64,000 nt of DNA from Pelobates cultripes (GCA_933207985.1 OW240913.1:330951569-331015568), one strand, 5' to 3'. Counted from the stretch's first letter, positions 53,101 through 63,473 are shown. The notes: generated by a model from the letters alone, not told the origin. A program made the numbers and translations.

Positions 53101-55263
53101 TGAAAGGTTTTTTTTTTAGTCATATTTTCGGGGATTATTCACTAAACTTGAAATTCTAGCAAAGTGTTTCCATAGCCACACTGAAGAATTTTTCAAAATT
53201 TGTTATGACTTAATGTTGCCATTGAGATTTTGTTCAGTAAAACGTGGAGTTTAGTGCATGACCCTGATAGAGTTGCTACGTTACAGCTTTATGTAACAAA
53301 TCATGTTTACACTATTGACAGGCTGAAAAAGGTTACAATGACAACAGGAATGGAAAAACAGATCGACAGCCTTGATTCAAAGTCCATCAATACTTGTGTT
53401 AAAACCCATCTTCAACTTAAAGGACAGCACAAAATAAGCACAGAATAAGACAAAGTCTACATGGCTGTATCAATCCCAAAATCACATTCAGACAGTTCGA
53501 GAGAGCCGGATGAGTGACTGGATCAGAGTGAACACAGCACACTTATCCTACAGGAAACATGACTCTAGTGTCAAAGCACATCTTTAAAACGAAACCACCT
53601 TGTATGTAAATTACCTAAACAGTAAGCAAATTTGACCCACCAGCACCAAAGGTGCAGACTAGATTTCAAGGCTGCAGAGTACATAAAGAACTGAAGAGTA
53701 TGGAGAATCACACAAAACGTGCAACAGTGAATTCACAGTGTCCAATCAGACAGGCTCATGAACTGCCCAAAAGTGTTTGAACAAACGCCCAGTTTAATTG
53801 CAACCAATTGTGGCTTCTTACCTGTGCAAACAGAACTTCAAGAGCGGAATTATCAGAATAATGCAAACTCTTGGAATAATAGTGGTGCAAGGCAGCAATG
53901 TCATTTTCAATCAGCTCTTTCTTTTCATTGTCGAGTTTATCAAGATCTGAAAAGATGAAAAAAAAAAAAAAAGTATAGTGTGAAGCCTGCCTTCAAGTGG
54001 AATACAGCTGGCCCTGCTTAAAAACAGGTCCACATATTTTGTGGCAAATGAGAAGTGTGTCCCAGGATGTAATCAGGGGCACCCTTACAAAAGTACTGTA
54101 CTCCTTGATAGAAGCTCTGTCGGTTTATATAAAACTAATTTTATTGAAGGTTATTATCTAGAGGTGGACATCTACCTCACCAAACCAACTCATAGTATGG
54201 ATAACCCACTTACCAAACCAGAGTGTCTGGTAGTTGTCCATAGGATAAAAGCAGATAAACCTAAAACAAGCAACAATGCTTGAGAGGTTGTCATAACTGT
54301 GTTTTAGACTTAATGTGCTCTTTCAGTCTGTAATGTATTAGGTAAATGTAAGTTCATATCCTTTCACATTATTTCAGCATAATTCATGTTTACCATCCAT
54401 GGAAAAAAAAAAAAATACAAAAAAATTATTATTTTTAAAAAGCCCCCCCCTTTTTTTTTTTTTATATAAATATGGTTTTAGGTTTGATAGCTCAAAACAA
54501 TACTCCAGTTTCCTTCCTACCACCCACTGGAATGGCAGCATAGGAGAACTAAAAATCAGTCTGAAATGATTATTTGATAGCTGTATCTCCAAGTTTGTAG
54601 GAACATCATTCATGAACGTGGGTACTATCCCCATGTGCATTTGGGTTTTGCAAAGAGAAGGTCCTTGCATGGTACAGCTGCGTCAATGTACATACACTGT
54701 ATCAACTTGAGTTATAGACAATAAATAATGATGCTTTATAAAAAAAAAAATTAAAACATAAGTTTGTAGGTTATAGAACAACATGCAAGGCCTGGGAAAA
54801 ATGCAGTGATACATTTAAATCATGTTCAAATTAGTCAATGTATGTTGATGTTGTGATCCTCCAACTTGTCACTAGCAAGTGAAAATGTATCAGTTGTCAC
54901 TAGCAAATTCACATCTGGTGATTCTGCCATGCACAGGGGAGTACATTTTAAGGCCTGGCTAGTCGTGTAGGACTTGAAATTTGGCCTGCACTAACCACAA
55001 TCAACTTTGTCATCTTCTGCTGCAGCACTCTGCAACTCCTAAAAACAAAAAAAAAAAAAAACACACACACACCTAACTTTTGGACCTTAGCAGAGGACAT
55101 TCTGGAAAAAATTGTAGCACTACTAAAAATGAGGTGGGAAGAAATCATAGCTTCTAAAATTTGTATTGCAAATAATTTTGTTTTCATTATAGAAAAACTA
55201 CATGTAAGCAAGCTTAAAGTGACAATCCACTGGAGATTATATATACATACATACACATATACA

Positions 55264-55299
<36 letters not shown>

Positions 55300-58200
55300 T
55301 ACACATACACACACACACACATACTCTTTGATTATAAATAAAAATTACATATTTTATATGTTTCAACATTTTTTCAGAACTCTCACTGTGCAAATTGCTT
55401 ATATAGAATGCTTAATAATTTTAGAAGTTTTAACCACTTTACTTTAACATATATTCATAAAAACGCATCATAGAACAAATAGCGTGACTGTGAGAAAACA
55501 GGCTTACAGTCACACGCATCTATAAAACAGATCTAAATAAAATAGAACATTGAAAGTGATTGTAATTCTTACGAGATTCAAACTCCTTAACTGTCAGGAA
55601 CCGCTCTGCCTGCGTTCGTTCTGTCTGTGTTTTCTAAGATTTAAAATACAAAAAATTATTTTAAAATTGCAAAAATATATTTAGTAAGAAATAATTAGAT
55701 TCACAGGCACCGTCGCAAGTACTGGTTAAAAATAAAACACATGCACAGCGCCACAAGCTGTATTTAGCACAATGAAGTGGAAAGGAACCCTGCCCCCCCC
55801 CCACCCCCCCCCAAAAAGGTAAAAATAAAAAAATACCCAAGGTTTATTTAAATATGTATTTTTCTCCCTTTTGATTCGAATGCATCCAAATAAGGCAAAC
55901 TTGCAAGTCTCACTTTGGGGTAAGTGAATCTGTTCACTGTTGACAAAGTATAAATGCAGAGCTCAGCTGTTGGCCTCGGGCCCCTTCTTTGTACGTTTGG
56001 CTATTAAATATGTGTTTGCAGGTGGTCTAGCAGCTGAGGTTACGAGGACTGTACTTAGCATACTAAGCTTCAATACAGTATATGCTGTTTATTCCTAAGA
56101 GCTAGCAATTATAGATTCTTGCCAGTAAGTCATATCTTATGAAAGAGCATCATTCAATTGTGGATCTGTAGACTGTTTTTTGAGAGTGATCACAGAAGCA
56201 ATGCTCCAGGCTTGTCAACTAAACTCTTGCCACATCATTTTTCTTTAGTTGAAAGATTAAAAATGAAATACATTTAAAAAAAAAAAAAAAAAATCTCAAG
56301 TGTTCAGCCTCCCACATTATCCAACAGTGCTTTAGAAATGAAAATTACCTTGGAAATATTTTAAAGTATTCAATCTTCAATAGTTAAGCGAGATATTGAG
56401 AACCGATTAAGTGTTTAACTTTTAGTTTAACTATGACCTTGAAACAATAATTGTGGGCTGGTATTCTACTCTTTATTGCATAACTTCTATTTCGTTTCCA
56501 GAAAAAAAATAAAAAAATTTGACAGTATTTTAGAAAGATAATTTAGTGGAGATCAAGAAGGCACAAAGGCCTTGATTTAATTATCTTTGATAAGCTTTTC
56601 AAACAAACAATCACAATCTGTTAGAAAAAGAGAGTTTCCAAATTATCTACAGAAGTCACCATTAGAGACAAATCATTTGAAAAGGTTTTCTAACAATCTG
56701 TAATCTTTCGAAAAGCTTAGCCAAATGTATTAAAGAGACACCACAAGCACCAAAACAAGTTAAGCTTAAAGGGACACTGTAGGCACCCAGACCACTTCAG
56801 CTACTTGAAGTGGTCAAGGTGCAATGCTCCATTTGCACCTAGTGTTGCAATGTTAAACATTGCAGATCCAGAGAAACTGCAATGTTTACATTGCAGCACT
56901 AAGTCTGCTCACAGTGGCTGTATACCAGATAGCCACTAGAGGTTTTCCTGAATCGAAACTGAACTTTGGTCCGGTATCTGATGCTGGACATCCTCTGCAT
57001 GTGGACACTCAGCATCAGCACAGATTCAATGCCTTCCTATTGATAGGTCTAATGCATGCGCAGCATTTGTCACACATGTCCATAAACTCACTTGTTGTGC
57101 GACCTCGGAGGGGAGCAAGCGTCAACCCAGCGCCCAGGGATATGGAAAGTACTGTAAATAAAGGGTTTACTTTTATTTGCCCGTGGTTGGGGGCAGTGGG
57201 GTATGAGGGAGACACAGGGAGCTTTAGTGCCAGTATACTGGTGTCTGAACTATACTTTCTATACGTGCTAGCAGCAACAGCTATGGAGTTACCATAGCAA
57301 CCACAGCGCATGTACTGTGGTCTGCTTGGCATGGAAAGCAGAAGGACCGCTCTCCCCCTTGTGAGCCAATTCTTCAGAAGATTTGACTGACAGCTGTGAG
57401 AAAGACCTATTTATAAATAAGAATCCTGTAAATTGTAAGAAAAACCTAACAAATCTCCTGGCTAAATGTATGGTCAGAAAAGTATATTTTTTTAAAAGAG
57501 CATAAGGTAAAATACCCATCATGATTGCTACCCTTTGCTCAAAGGCACATCAACAATAGAATACACTTGTACACTCCCACCAACAACAGTAGCAAGTGAG
57601 TCAGACTACCCTACAGAGATTGAGAGACTATGCAGGTCAGAGTTCAATATTAATAAAGACTATGATGGTCTCTTAGTATTTTGGAGTAGATTGAACGAAT
57701 AACCAAGTAATAAAGGGGTCCGAAAAGCATTTCTACTCAAGAGTAAATTAAACGTTTAGTACATTTTTTGTGAGGATTCTAGTTTAATATTTTGGGTTAT
57801 ATAGGACTCAGAAGGGTGTACTACAAACTTTCCACTGATCTCAAGATTTCAACCATACTGCAAATCATTAATCAAATCTTTTAAACAAAACCAAAGAATC
57901 AACAGAAGTTTGGCTATACATGGTGCCTTTTATAATGAGCACTGATTATACGGTAGTTAAAAGAGGAGGTGATTTGATCTGCTACTACCACCATTAAAAA
58001 AAAAAAAATAAAAAAAAAGCGTAAGGCAGATTTATGAAGTCTTGTCACAAGTAGACCTTGCCTTCCATCAACATATTTCAATATTTTTCGATGTAATAAG
58101 GATTGCACACATTTAAGGTGAAGAAACGAATCACACATTTAAAGGACCATTATAGGCACCCAGACCACTTCAGCTTAATGAGGTGGTCTGGGTGCCTAGC

Positions 58201-61200
58201 CCATCTAGGGTTAACCCTTTTTACTATAAACATAGCAGTTTCTCTGAAACTGCTATGTTTATGTTAGGGTTAATCCAGCCTTTAGTGGCTGTCTCATTGA
58301 CAGCCACTAGAGGGCTTCCGCGTTTCTCACTGAGAAAATCACAGTGAGAAGACGCCAGCGTCCATAGGAAAGCATTGAGAATGATTTCCTATGGACTGGC
58401 TGAATGCGCGCGGCTCCTGCAGCACATGCGCATTCAGCCGAAGAGGAGGAGAAGGAGGAGAGGAGGGGAGCTCCCCGCCCGGCGCTGGAAAAAGAGGAAA
58501 GTTTAACCCCTTCCTTTCCATCCAGCCCGGCGGGAGGGGGGCACCCTCAGGGCACTATAGTGGTCCTTTAAAGGAATAGAAGAATATTAGATTATGGTTA
58601 ATATCGGCTACCTTTTGCACTTGAGATTTTGTGAGCTCAGCTAGATAACATTTTAGGAATAGTAGCTGCTCATAGAAATTATCTAACCAAGCCCAGTTTA
58701 GCCAGAATGGAGTTAGTATGCATCGAAAAGCTGAATAGCTTGCACACGTGTTCCTGTACAGGAACAAAAATCATTTTGTGAGGCATAAATCTTAATTTCT
58801 TCTGAAGAGAACAAACTGTGACTTCCTGTCTCATCTCACCTGTTTGGCTATTATCCTTGCAGTGAGCCTTACAGTTTCCGAAGGATTCCAGTTCTGTCCG
58901 TAAGCACACATCGAAGAGCATTCCAACTTGTGCATAGGCCAGTCTCCTTTCTACATGGTTAGAAAAAACACGTTACAGCAATAACAAAAGGATGCAGTTG
59001 TCTTCTCTGCAGACAAAAGGTCAAGTAAAATATGTTTCCTTTACACATATAGGATGACACTCTTTAAAAAAAAAACAAAAAAAAAAACTTGCTAATGAAA
59101 GGATAGAATCTTCACTTCTTCCAGCAGAAAGCAGCAAGACAAAAGCATAGGTCATAGTCAAACGTCTTTTTGCTGAAACGGACAACGTGACCGTGCATTA
59201 TTATTGCAATAGCAGAACGGATATTTTCCATGTTTATTAAATCTTGACGAATGCCTACTTAAATCGTACCAATGTGGAGCTGGTCTAGGTCAACATCATT
59301 ATGTCAATCAATTCAACCAAACCTTCACCAGAGACAAAAACCGAGCCAATTGGAAGTTTGTCACAAACGTTAAAAAAAAATAAAAAAAAATATATAAAAG
59401 GTTTTTCAAAAAGTACAGAATATATAGAATGGTACAATATGCAGCTCTTGGTAGCTCTCTGGGTTACGATATATATAAAAAAAAAAATGCCCCTTTAAGA
59501 TTGGAAATGAGCATACACTTGCTCTGAATTTTCTCATGGGCTTTTAATCTTCCTTTGTTTGTGGTACTGATTGTTATTTTGCTTCCCAAGCCTCAATAAG
59601 CAAACCAGTAATCCAGAATCCTTTGCGGTTATAACATCGCTGCAGTTTTGGGATTTCTGTGGGAAAAGCAAGTCTTATGGCTTGACTGGTGTGCAGATTT
59701 TTGTTTAACATTGTATATACACACACACATATAAACATATTAAAACACACACACAATTGCAAGAAAAAGTATGTGAACCCTTTGGAATTATGGATTTCTG
59801 CATACTTTTTCCACCTGCACTGTGAATGTTTACATGGTGTGTTCAATAAAAACATGGCAACATTTCATGCTTTGTGTGTTATTAGTTTAAGCAGACTGTG
59901 ATTGTCTATTGTTGTGACTTAGATGATCAGATCACATTTTATGACCAATTTGTGCAGAAATCCATATCATTCCAAAAGGGTTCACATACTTTTTCTTGCA
60001 AAATATAGAATATTATATATATATATATATATATATATTTTCTTTACTACCTTTAATAAGGCTTGCTCTCCAATATGGGATTAACTTAAATATCAGGGTC
60101 TACACAATTAATTTGGAATTTAAAAATCAATAGAAAATTATTTTCTTGAGGTAGATTTAGTATTACAGGGGTAAAATTTATTTTAGACCTGCAGGGGTAC
60201 TTCTTACACCCGACAGGGGTATTATAGTACCTACAGGGGTTCTTCTCCATAATAGGGAAGCCATTTTTAATGATATTCATTTTAAGTAGGTCATAAAGAC
60301 AGAAGGTTTATAAAATACTCATGTTGAAGCTGGTGGAATGTTACTGAAATTCCAACAGTCAAAGGATAACACAAAATAGGGACTTTTGTTTTGTGATTAA
60401 GTCCCATGTTGTCAAAAACATGACAAAAAGCAAAGATTCTGTCATTACATTTACTCAGTTTCCACAGCGGTCACTAGCAATGGCTGCGAAAATAGATCAT
60501 TTTCTTGCAGACTTAGTCTTATAGGGCATCCTTGGAGAGACACTTTTTTGTTAGACGTATCACCAAACACGGACACCATAAGTGAAGAACAATGCAATTT
60601 TCGACAAAATATCTTTAAAAAGAAAACTGGAAGAACACATAAAAAAAAAAAAAATATATATATATCTCTATCCGGTCTATTCCTTATAAATAGTATGCAG
60701 AAAATTACACACAGTCCCCAATGGCTTTGAAGCATCTTAAACCACTAAAGATGAAGATCATTTATTCGGCAAGGCTTTAAAAACCATACAACTTTTGGAA
60801 AAGTTTTAATCATTAAGATAAACTAAATCCAATTTGTGACTGAGTGAGTATTCCCCCTGTAGGCATGGATAATTAAAATGTATCCTCGGGCAGGATCATA
60901 CAGAGTTGAAGAAAAAGTGACCAGCATTTCAAATTGTATTGTGATTAATAGCTCATTTATGGTTAGCAATCGAGTAACTAAACTGCTTGGGTGAATAAGA
61001 CACTAAGTACAGGTATACTACAAGTTTGTTGAGTTTAAATTTTAATAAATTGGAACTAGATTCATGCTAATCCTCTAGAATCCGCACTTAGAATGGGGAT
61101 TCATAAATGCTGGATTAGGACCTCAAAAACCCAGCATGCAAATAGTTAAACAATTACGGATATTCAAATTCAATTACAGTCAGATATATAGGACAGCAAG

Positions 61201-61285
61201 TCAGTAGCGTTGCAGTCATACCTGGCATTCAACGTTACAGTAAAACGCCTGCTTACACTTCCCACATTTCGATAAGCCTTCTTTC
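38961..61285 (-). CDS. SMYD2: SMYD2, SET and MYND domain lysine methyltransferase (exons 2-12, 5' end missing)
   Basis: Eleven exons on the - strand: 61222-61285, 58840-58950, 55573-55633, 53822-53946, 51297-51364, 47749-47851, 45914-46024, 43235-43355, 41991-42165, 40648-40756 and 38961-39038. Phases agree throughout and give 374 codons plus TAA, against 375 residues in the corresponding part of human SMYD2 (433 aa). Seen: MYND ligands KCGKC, FYCNVEC and HKLEC; the SET motif NHSCCPNV; GDE-IFTSYIDLLYP; post-SET CDCKEC; and a helical TPR-like C-terminal domain. Known: SMYD2 is an S-adenosylmethionine-dependent methyltransferase acting in cytosol and nucleus on p53, RB1, HSP90 and histone H3. 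Intron 9 has AT-AC ends. Exon 1 (about 58 residues, start of the split SET domain) and the promoter lie right of the window. Confidence 0.97.
39311..39620. mobile_element. TTAA-type MITE copy
   Basis: TTAA then AGGGACACTATCGGCACCC. Internal AGTGGTCTGGGTGTCAGGAC. The right end is decayed. Confidence 0.55.
39713..39944. mobile_element. Harbinger-like foldback MITE with TTA duplication
   Basis: Near-perfect palindrome with ends GAGATGTCG and CGACATCTC, directly flanked by TTA on both sides (39710-39712, 39945-39947). The arms meet at CATGTTGAAGCTGCCTTCAACATG. The left arm carries two short insertions (extra GAATTGTTCGCGGC-type and CCCAGATCCTCC-type stretches). Confidence 0.85.
40648..40756 (-). 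CDS. SMYD2: SMYD2 exon 11 (C-terminal helical domain)
   Basis: A 109-bp exon between GTTTTTCAG and GTACTTG. It completes a split Ser and reads KHYPAYSLNVASMWLKLGRL, then YMGLEKKTAGTKALKK. Confidence 0.97.
40757..41990 (-). other. SMYD2 intron 10
   Basis: 1234 bp. I see no recognisable repeat or gene. Short open frames here show no homology I recognise. Confidence 0.65.
41991..42165 (-). CDS. SMYD2: SMYD2 exon 10, starts at an AC acceptor
   Basis: A 175-bp exon whose upstream intron ends TGGTGTAC. CG completes Thr, giving HYK-T-PSELLEICELS as in human HYKSPSELLEI. It continues MEKMGAVFEESNVYMLHMMY, then QAMGVCLYMQDWEGALKYGQ and KIIKPY. The donor is AG|GTAGTG. It encodes the C-terminal helical repeats. 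Confidence 0.96.
42166..43234 (-). other. SMYD2: SMYD2 intron 9, U12-type AT-AC intron
   Basis: Reading the - strand, the intron starts ATATCCTTT (43234 down to 43226), the exact minor-spliceosome AT-AC donor, and ends TTTTCTTGACTGGTGTAC. The branch-like TTCTTGAC (42174-42181) places its A about 10 bp from the exon, the short distance expected for U12 introns. It also contains a (CA)n tract at 43164-43194 and MITE-like sequence at 42651-42850. Confidence 0.88.
43164..43194. repeat. (CA)n microsatellite
   Basis: About 15 CA units inside the U12-type intron, followed closely by the donor end. Confidence 0.9.
43235..43355 (-). CDS. SMYD2: SMYD2 exon 9, ends at a U12-type donor
   Basis: A 121-bp exon after TTTTCTGCAG. 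It reads DGAKMEIRKLNDPPSAQTVK, then DMVKYARNVVEEFRRAKHYK and a final A. The following intron begins ATATCCTTT, not GT. No GT near this point preserves homology and frame. Confidence 0.95.
43661..44195. mobile_element. TTAA-type MITE copy
   Basis: Starts AAGGGACAATATAGTCACCA with an internal palindrome CCAGAACAACTACAGCTTAA/TGTAGTTCTGG and ends near CACCTTTAATG. Confidence 0.55.
44647..45070. mobile_element. TTAA-type MITE copy
   Basis: Starts AAGGAAACTATAGCGCAAGG and ends GGTGCCTATAGTGTCACT followed by TTAA. A terminal palindrome CCAGACCACTTCA/TGAAGTGGTCTGG is present. Confidence 0.65.
45914..46024 (-). CDS. SMYD2: SMYD2 exon 8 (SET/post-SET)
   Basis: A 111-bp exon between TGTATTTCCAG and GTAGGTG. 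It reads IFTSYIDLLYPTEDRNDRLK, then DSYFFTCDCKECSTKQK. It contains the catalytic-site Tyr region and the three post-SET zinc cysteines. Confidence 0.98.
46025..47748 (-). other. SMYD2 intron 7
   Basis: Mostly unique sequence with one L2-like LINE tail at 47045-47105. No other feature is recognised. Confidence 0.65.
47045..47105 (-). mobile_element. L2-like LINE tail fragment
   Basis: TATTATTATG, TATATAGCGCCATCAAATTC, CGCAGCGCTTTACAG. Confidence 0.6.
47749..47851 (-). CDS. SMYD2: SMYD2 exon 7 (SET catalytic core)
   Basis: A 103-bp exon between TTCTTCCCCAG and GTAAGAA. It reads VALMNHSCCPNVIVTYKGTI, then AEVRAVQEINAGDE. NHSC is the cofactor-binding and pseudoknot motif of SET enzymes. Confidence 0.98.
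49421..49890. mobile_element. Complete TTAA-flanked MITE
   Basis: TTAA at 49417-49420, inverted ends AAGGGACACTATAGG and CACTATAGCTTCCCT, TTAA at 49891-49894. 470 bp. Confidence 0.75.
50059..50165. repeat. (AT)n(AC)n microsatellite
   Basis: About 22 AT units then two AC runs separated by ATACATATATAT. Confidence 0.9.
50165..50305 (+). mobile_element. L2-like LINE 3' tail
   Basis: TGTACAGCGCTACAGTAAGT, GTTGGCGCTTCATAAACAAA, GAATAATAATA. Confidence 0.55.
50352..50809 (-). mobile_element. Retroposed insertion with 17-bp target duplication and poly(A)
   Basis: GTATGCATCCACTTTTT occurs at 50352-50368 and 50793-50809. The 424-bp insert between them has T-run 50364-50374 at its left edge, which is a poly(A) tail on the - strand. 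The insert contains GC-rich sequence (50530-50670) with a 77-codon frame on - and a longer open stretch on + reading VIEELVEFLTLARIVSLGKK. I do not recognise either product. It could be a SINE/LINE 3' fragment or a retrocopy of a transcript. Confidence 0.8.
51297..51364 (-). CDS. SMYD2: SMYD2 exon 6 (SET domain)
   Basis: A 68-bp exon between TCCCGTAG and GTATGTT. It reads VNCNGFTIEDEELSHLGSAV and FP plus a split Asp. The NCNGFTI motif is part of the SET core. Confidence 0.96.
51563..51691. repeat. Foldback element
   Basis: CAGGCAAACTTCGTCACTCT pairs with AGTGCCGAAGGTTGCCT. Interior GTGGACTACATCCCCCATAA / GAGGTGTAGTTTACA. Confidence 0.7.
51908..53040 (+). mobile_element. CR1-like LINE, 5'-truncated, broken reverse transcriptase
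   Basis: Fragments of one reverse transcriptase are visible in more than one frame: NIVEWVRQWLSDRQQRVVVN, then SGVPQGSVLGPILFN, then an open frame at 52131-52781 with LFADDTKIC (catalytic FADD), RPHLEYC and LERVQRRATKLVHGLRDKTY. The 3' end reads GAATGGCTCTTATCTTCCGT, CACATTCTAGGTTTCTATAT, the type of tail seen in CR1-like elements. At least one frameshift and a 5' truncation make it inactive. It lies antisense in SMYD2 intron 5. Confidence 0.88.
53822..53946 (-). CDS. SMYD2: SMYD2 exon 5
   Basis: A 125-bp exon between TCTTTTCAG and GTAAGAA. It reads LDKLDNEKKELIENDIAALH, then HYYSKSLHYS and DNSALEVLFAQ, matching the SET insertion region of SMYD2. Confidence 0.95.
53947..55572 (-). other. SMYD2 intron 4
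   Basis: Poly(A)/poly(T) stretches and a CATA/CACA microsatellite at 55236-55325. Otherwise no recognisable feature. Confidence 0.65.
55236..55325. repeat. CATA/CACA microsatellite
   Basis: ACATACATACAT units followed by CACACA. Confidence 0.9.
55573..55633 (-). CDS. SMYD2: SMYD2 exon 4
   Basis: A 61-bp exon between AAATCTTAG and GTAAGAA. It reads KTQTERTQAERFLTVKEFES plus C of a split His. The human counterpart ends AVKEFESH. Divergence is higher than in neighbouring exons. Confidence 0.92.
56770..57260. mobile_element. TTAA-type MITE copy
   Basis: TTAA then AGGGACACTGTAGGCACCC and CCACTTCAGCTACTTGAAGT. The right terminus is mutated. Confidence 0.6.
58143..58567. mobile_element. Complete TTAA-flanked piggyBac-like MITE
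   Basis: TTAA at 58139-58142 and 58568-58571 flank inverted ends AGGACCATTATAG and CTATAGTGGTCCT. Inner palindromes CCCAGACCACTTCA/GGTGGTCTGGG and AGCAGTTTCTCTGAAACTGCT. 425 bp, the cleanest copy in the window. Confidence 0.85.
58840..58950 (-). CDS. SMYD2: SMYD2 exon 3 (end of MYND)
   Basis: A 111-bp exon between ACCATGTAG and GTGAGAT. It reads KGDWPMHKLECSSMCAYGQN and then WNPSETVRLTARIIAKQ. It supplies the last His and Cys of the MYND finger. Confidence 0.96.
58951..61221 (-). other. SMYD2 intron 2
   Basis: Contains a Tc1-like MITE at 59757-60001 and AT microsatellites (60015-60040, 60652-60664). The rest is unique. Confidence 0.7.
59757..60001. mobile_element. Tc1/mariner-like MITE
   Basis: Terminal inverted repeats TTGCAAGAAAAAGTATGTGA and TCACATACTTTTTCTTGCAA, extending to about 45 bp including TGGATTTCTGCA. 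245 bp long with no transposase. Superfamily assigned by resemblance only. Confidence 0.75.
61222..61285 (-). CDS. SMYD2: SMYD2 exon 2 (MYND finger)
   Basis: A 64-bp exon between CTCCCTTAG and GTATGAC. It completes a split Arg and then reads KEGLSKCGKCKQAFYCNVEC and Q. Four zinc-ligand cysteines of the MYND domain are present. Confidence 0.95.
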
Positions 61286-61715
61286 CTAAGGGAGAAAACA
61301 AATGAGGAATACATTAACTATTATACTATGAATGTGTATTTGTTATAATTGCATTCAGCGTTTGACATTTACAGTTGGAGCCAGAATTCTATAAACAAAC
61401 CTTGATTTTTTTTTTATTTCAAAAAAAGTGAAAAAAATAAAATGTTCCTCTGACTTTTTATTTTTATCTCACAAACCCTTAAACCATTTGAACAGTTTGT
61501 CTTTACATCATATCTGAATATATAGTTATCAGTAAGCACTATGCTAGCATACCAGTGGGGTAGCCTGGGATATGTCAGCTTTGACAAGATTTCCAGACTC
61601 TAAATGTAACTCACTTGCTATCGGAGTCAGTATGAAGATTATAAATACATCCACTATAGTCACACAAGACAAGAAGGACGGGAGATTCTACAGTTTAGAA
61701 TACTATATTATGCAT

Positions 61716-61866
61716 ATCAGGGGTGCCCAGAAGGTTGATACCCATATGTTTTAAAACTACAGCTTTAATGATACTTTGCCATTCCAAGTCATTTGAGAGA
61801 CATGCAAAGTATCATGGTAACTGTAGTTGTACAACATCTGGAGATCTACTGTTTGGGCACCCCTGA
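61716..61866. repeat. Foldback element
   Basis: ATCAGGGGTGCCCAGAAGGT pairs with GTTTGGGCACCCCTGAT. Interior TTAAAACTACAGCTTTAATG / ATCATGGTAACTGTAGTTGT. Same family as 15953-16101. Confidence 0.8.
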
Positions 61867-61927
61867 TGTAGATTAATAACTACATAATGTCATATAATAG
61901 TCATCACTTCATGCATAGCGGTGTTAA

Positions 61928-62397
61928 AGGATCACTATAGGGTCAGGAACACACATATTCCTGACCCTATAGTGCTAAACCCACCATTTAGGTTGCTTGC
62001 CCCCCTATAAAAGTTTAAAACCCACCTTATTTTCAGCGCTGCGTGAGTCTGCTGGCGCTGGCTCCGCCCCCTTTGTGACAATCAAAATGGATTATTTTTT
62101 AGCCAATCCAATGCCAGTCAGGACCTCCTCATAGAGATGCATTGACTCAATGCATCTATGAGAAAAATTCAGCTTCTCCATGCAGAACGTGGGGACGCTG
62201 AACGGCAGGACTGCTTACTGTGCAGCACTGAGCCAGGAAGCACCTCCAGTGGCCATCTGAGGAGACCCTAGGGGCAATGTAAACACTGCCTTTTCTCTGA
62301 AAAGGCAGTGTTTGCATGAAAAAGGCCTGAAGGCAACTATTATACTCACCAAAACAACCACATTAAGTTATAGTTCTGGTGACTATATAGTGTCCCT
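61928..62397. mobile_element. Complete TTAA-flanked MITE
   Basis: TTAA at 61924-61927 and 62398-62401. Ends AGGATCACTATAGGGTC and GACTATATAGTGTCCCT. Internal hairpin CACTGCCTTTTCTCTGAAAA/GGCAGTG. Confidence 0.8.
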
Positions 62398-63199
62398 TTA
62401 AAGTTAATTCAGCTGCCACGGGACATGAACAGTAGGCAGAAAGCCTTTTCTGGACATTTACAGAGGTTTATTTACCAACCATTTGAGTGCAGGGAATTAT
62501 AAACTGAATTGCAAGATACAGGCAAAAATGCAGATTTAGAAAAATTCTCCAACCCAGTTATAATCACAGGTTTGCTACTGTAGCTTAAATATTACAATTG
62601 CTTTTTCAGTTCTCTACAATGCTGTGTTTGGTGAATAAGCCCCTTGGCATGGCCAAATATACCTCCTTCACATGTGAAGTGACTAGCAAGAAGTCTTGTA
62701 ACGCTGCAAACGGGTCTAATTTTGAAAAAGGCAAAAATGTAAAACAAGCACAGTGCTACACTATATGACTAGAATAAAATAAACAAACATTCTAATATTA
62801 TGAGAAACAGAGATTGGAACGGTCTCCAAACATCCATAGAAATGCATATCCTCAGTTCCCAAGGTAGTCTTAAACTAAAAGAATCAGAGAAGGGAGGGCT
62901 CAAATCAATCCTAACTCTGGTGATTTTATGGTGAGTGTTAACCTTAATTTAATGTTTAGCAGTCATTTGCAATGAAATCCTGGATAGGTCCTAGCTAATT
63001 GAAGGCGTTCTATTGAGTTTAAATTTTAACCATTAACCTGTTAGTGAGTGAATATTCTCTTGCAAAGCCATGAAAAGGCAAAATGTAAAACAAAAATAGC
63101 TTGATTGTTAGATTTGTTCATTGCAAACAGTTTAAAGTCTGTAGATTTTAATAAACCTGGTTTTCAATGGGTGTTGAATAATTTTGATTACAACTGATA

Positions 63200-63201
<2 letters not shown>

Positions 63202-63231
<30 letters not shown>
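63202..63231. repeat. (CT)n microsatellite
   Basis: About 15 CT units. Confidence 0.9.
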
Positions 63232-63234
<3 letters not shown>

Positions 63235-63473
63235 GCTGCTAGGTCCAATTTATACAACATACAAAATCCAGCACACTCACTCATTCACTAAACAGCAATT
63301 TCAAGTCTCACATATTGTAATAGTTTTATTTAGAAACACCTCACCTAGGCAAAAATAATGGAGCTTTAGTTACAGTATATGATCACATATTGCATAAACC
63401 TTCCTGCAAAAAAAAAAAAATAAAAATAAAAATATATATAATATATTTTATATTATACACACACAAAGAAAAT

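Larger units (their letters stand above)
51365..53821 (-). other. SMYD2 intron 5
   Basis: Contains a foldback (51563-51691) and a 5'-truncated CR1-like LINE on the + strand (about 51908-53040), antisense to SMYD2. Confidence 0.75.
55634..58839 (-). other. SMYD2 intron 3
   Basis: Two MITE copies (56770 to about 57260, and a complete one at 58143-58567) plus C-rich and A-rich simple sequence near 55790 and 56275. Confidence 0.7.

Noticed and set aside
55236..55325. CRISPR-like regular repeat
   Set aside because: Plain CATA/CACA microsatellite without spacers, in a vertebrate intron.
57015..57332. A 105-codon - strand frame and a 145-codon + strand frame
   Set aside because: They lie in a TTAA-type MITE copy and its flank. 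Similar frames arise in other copies and show no protein homology.
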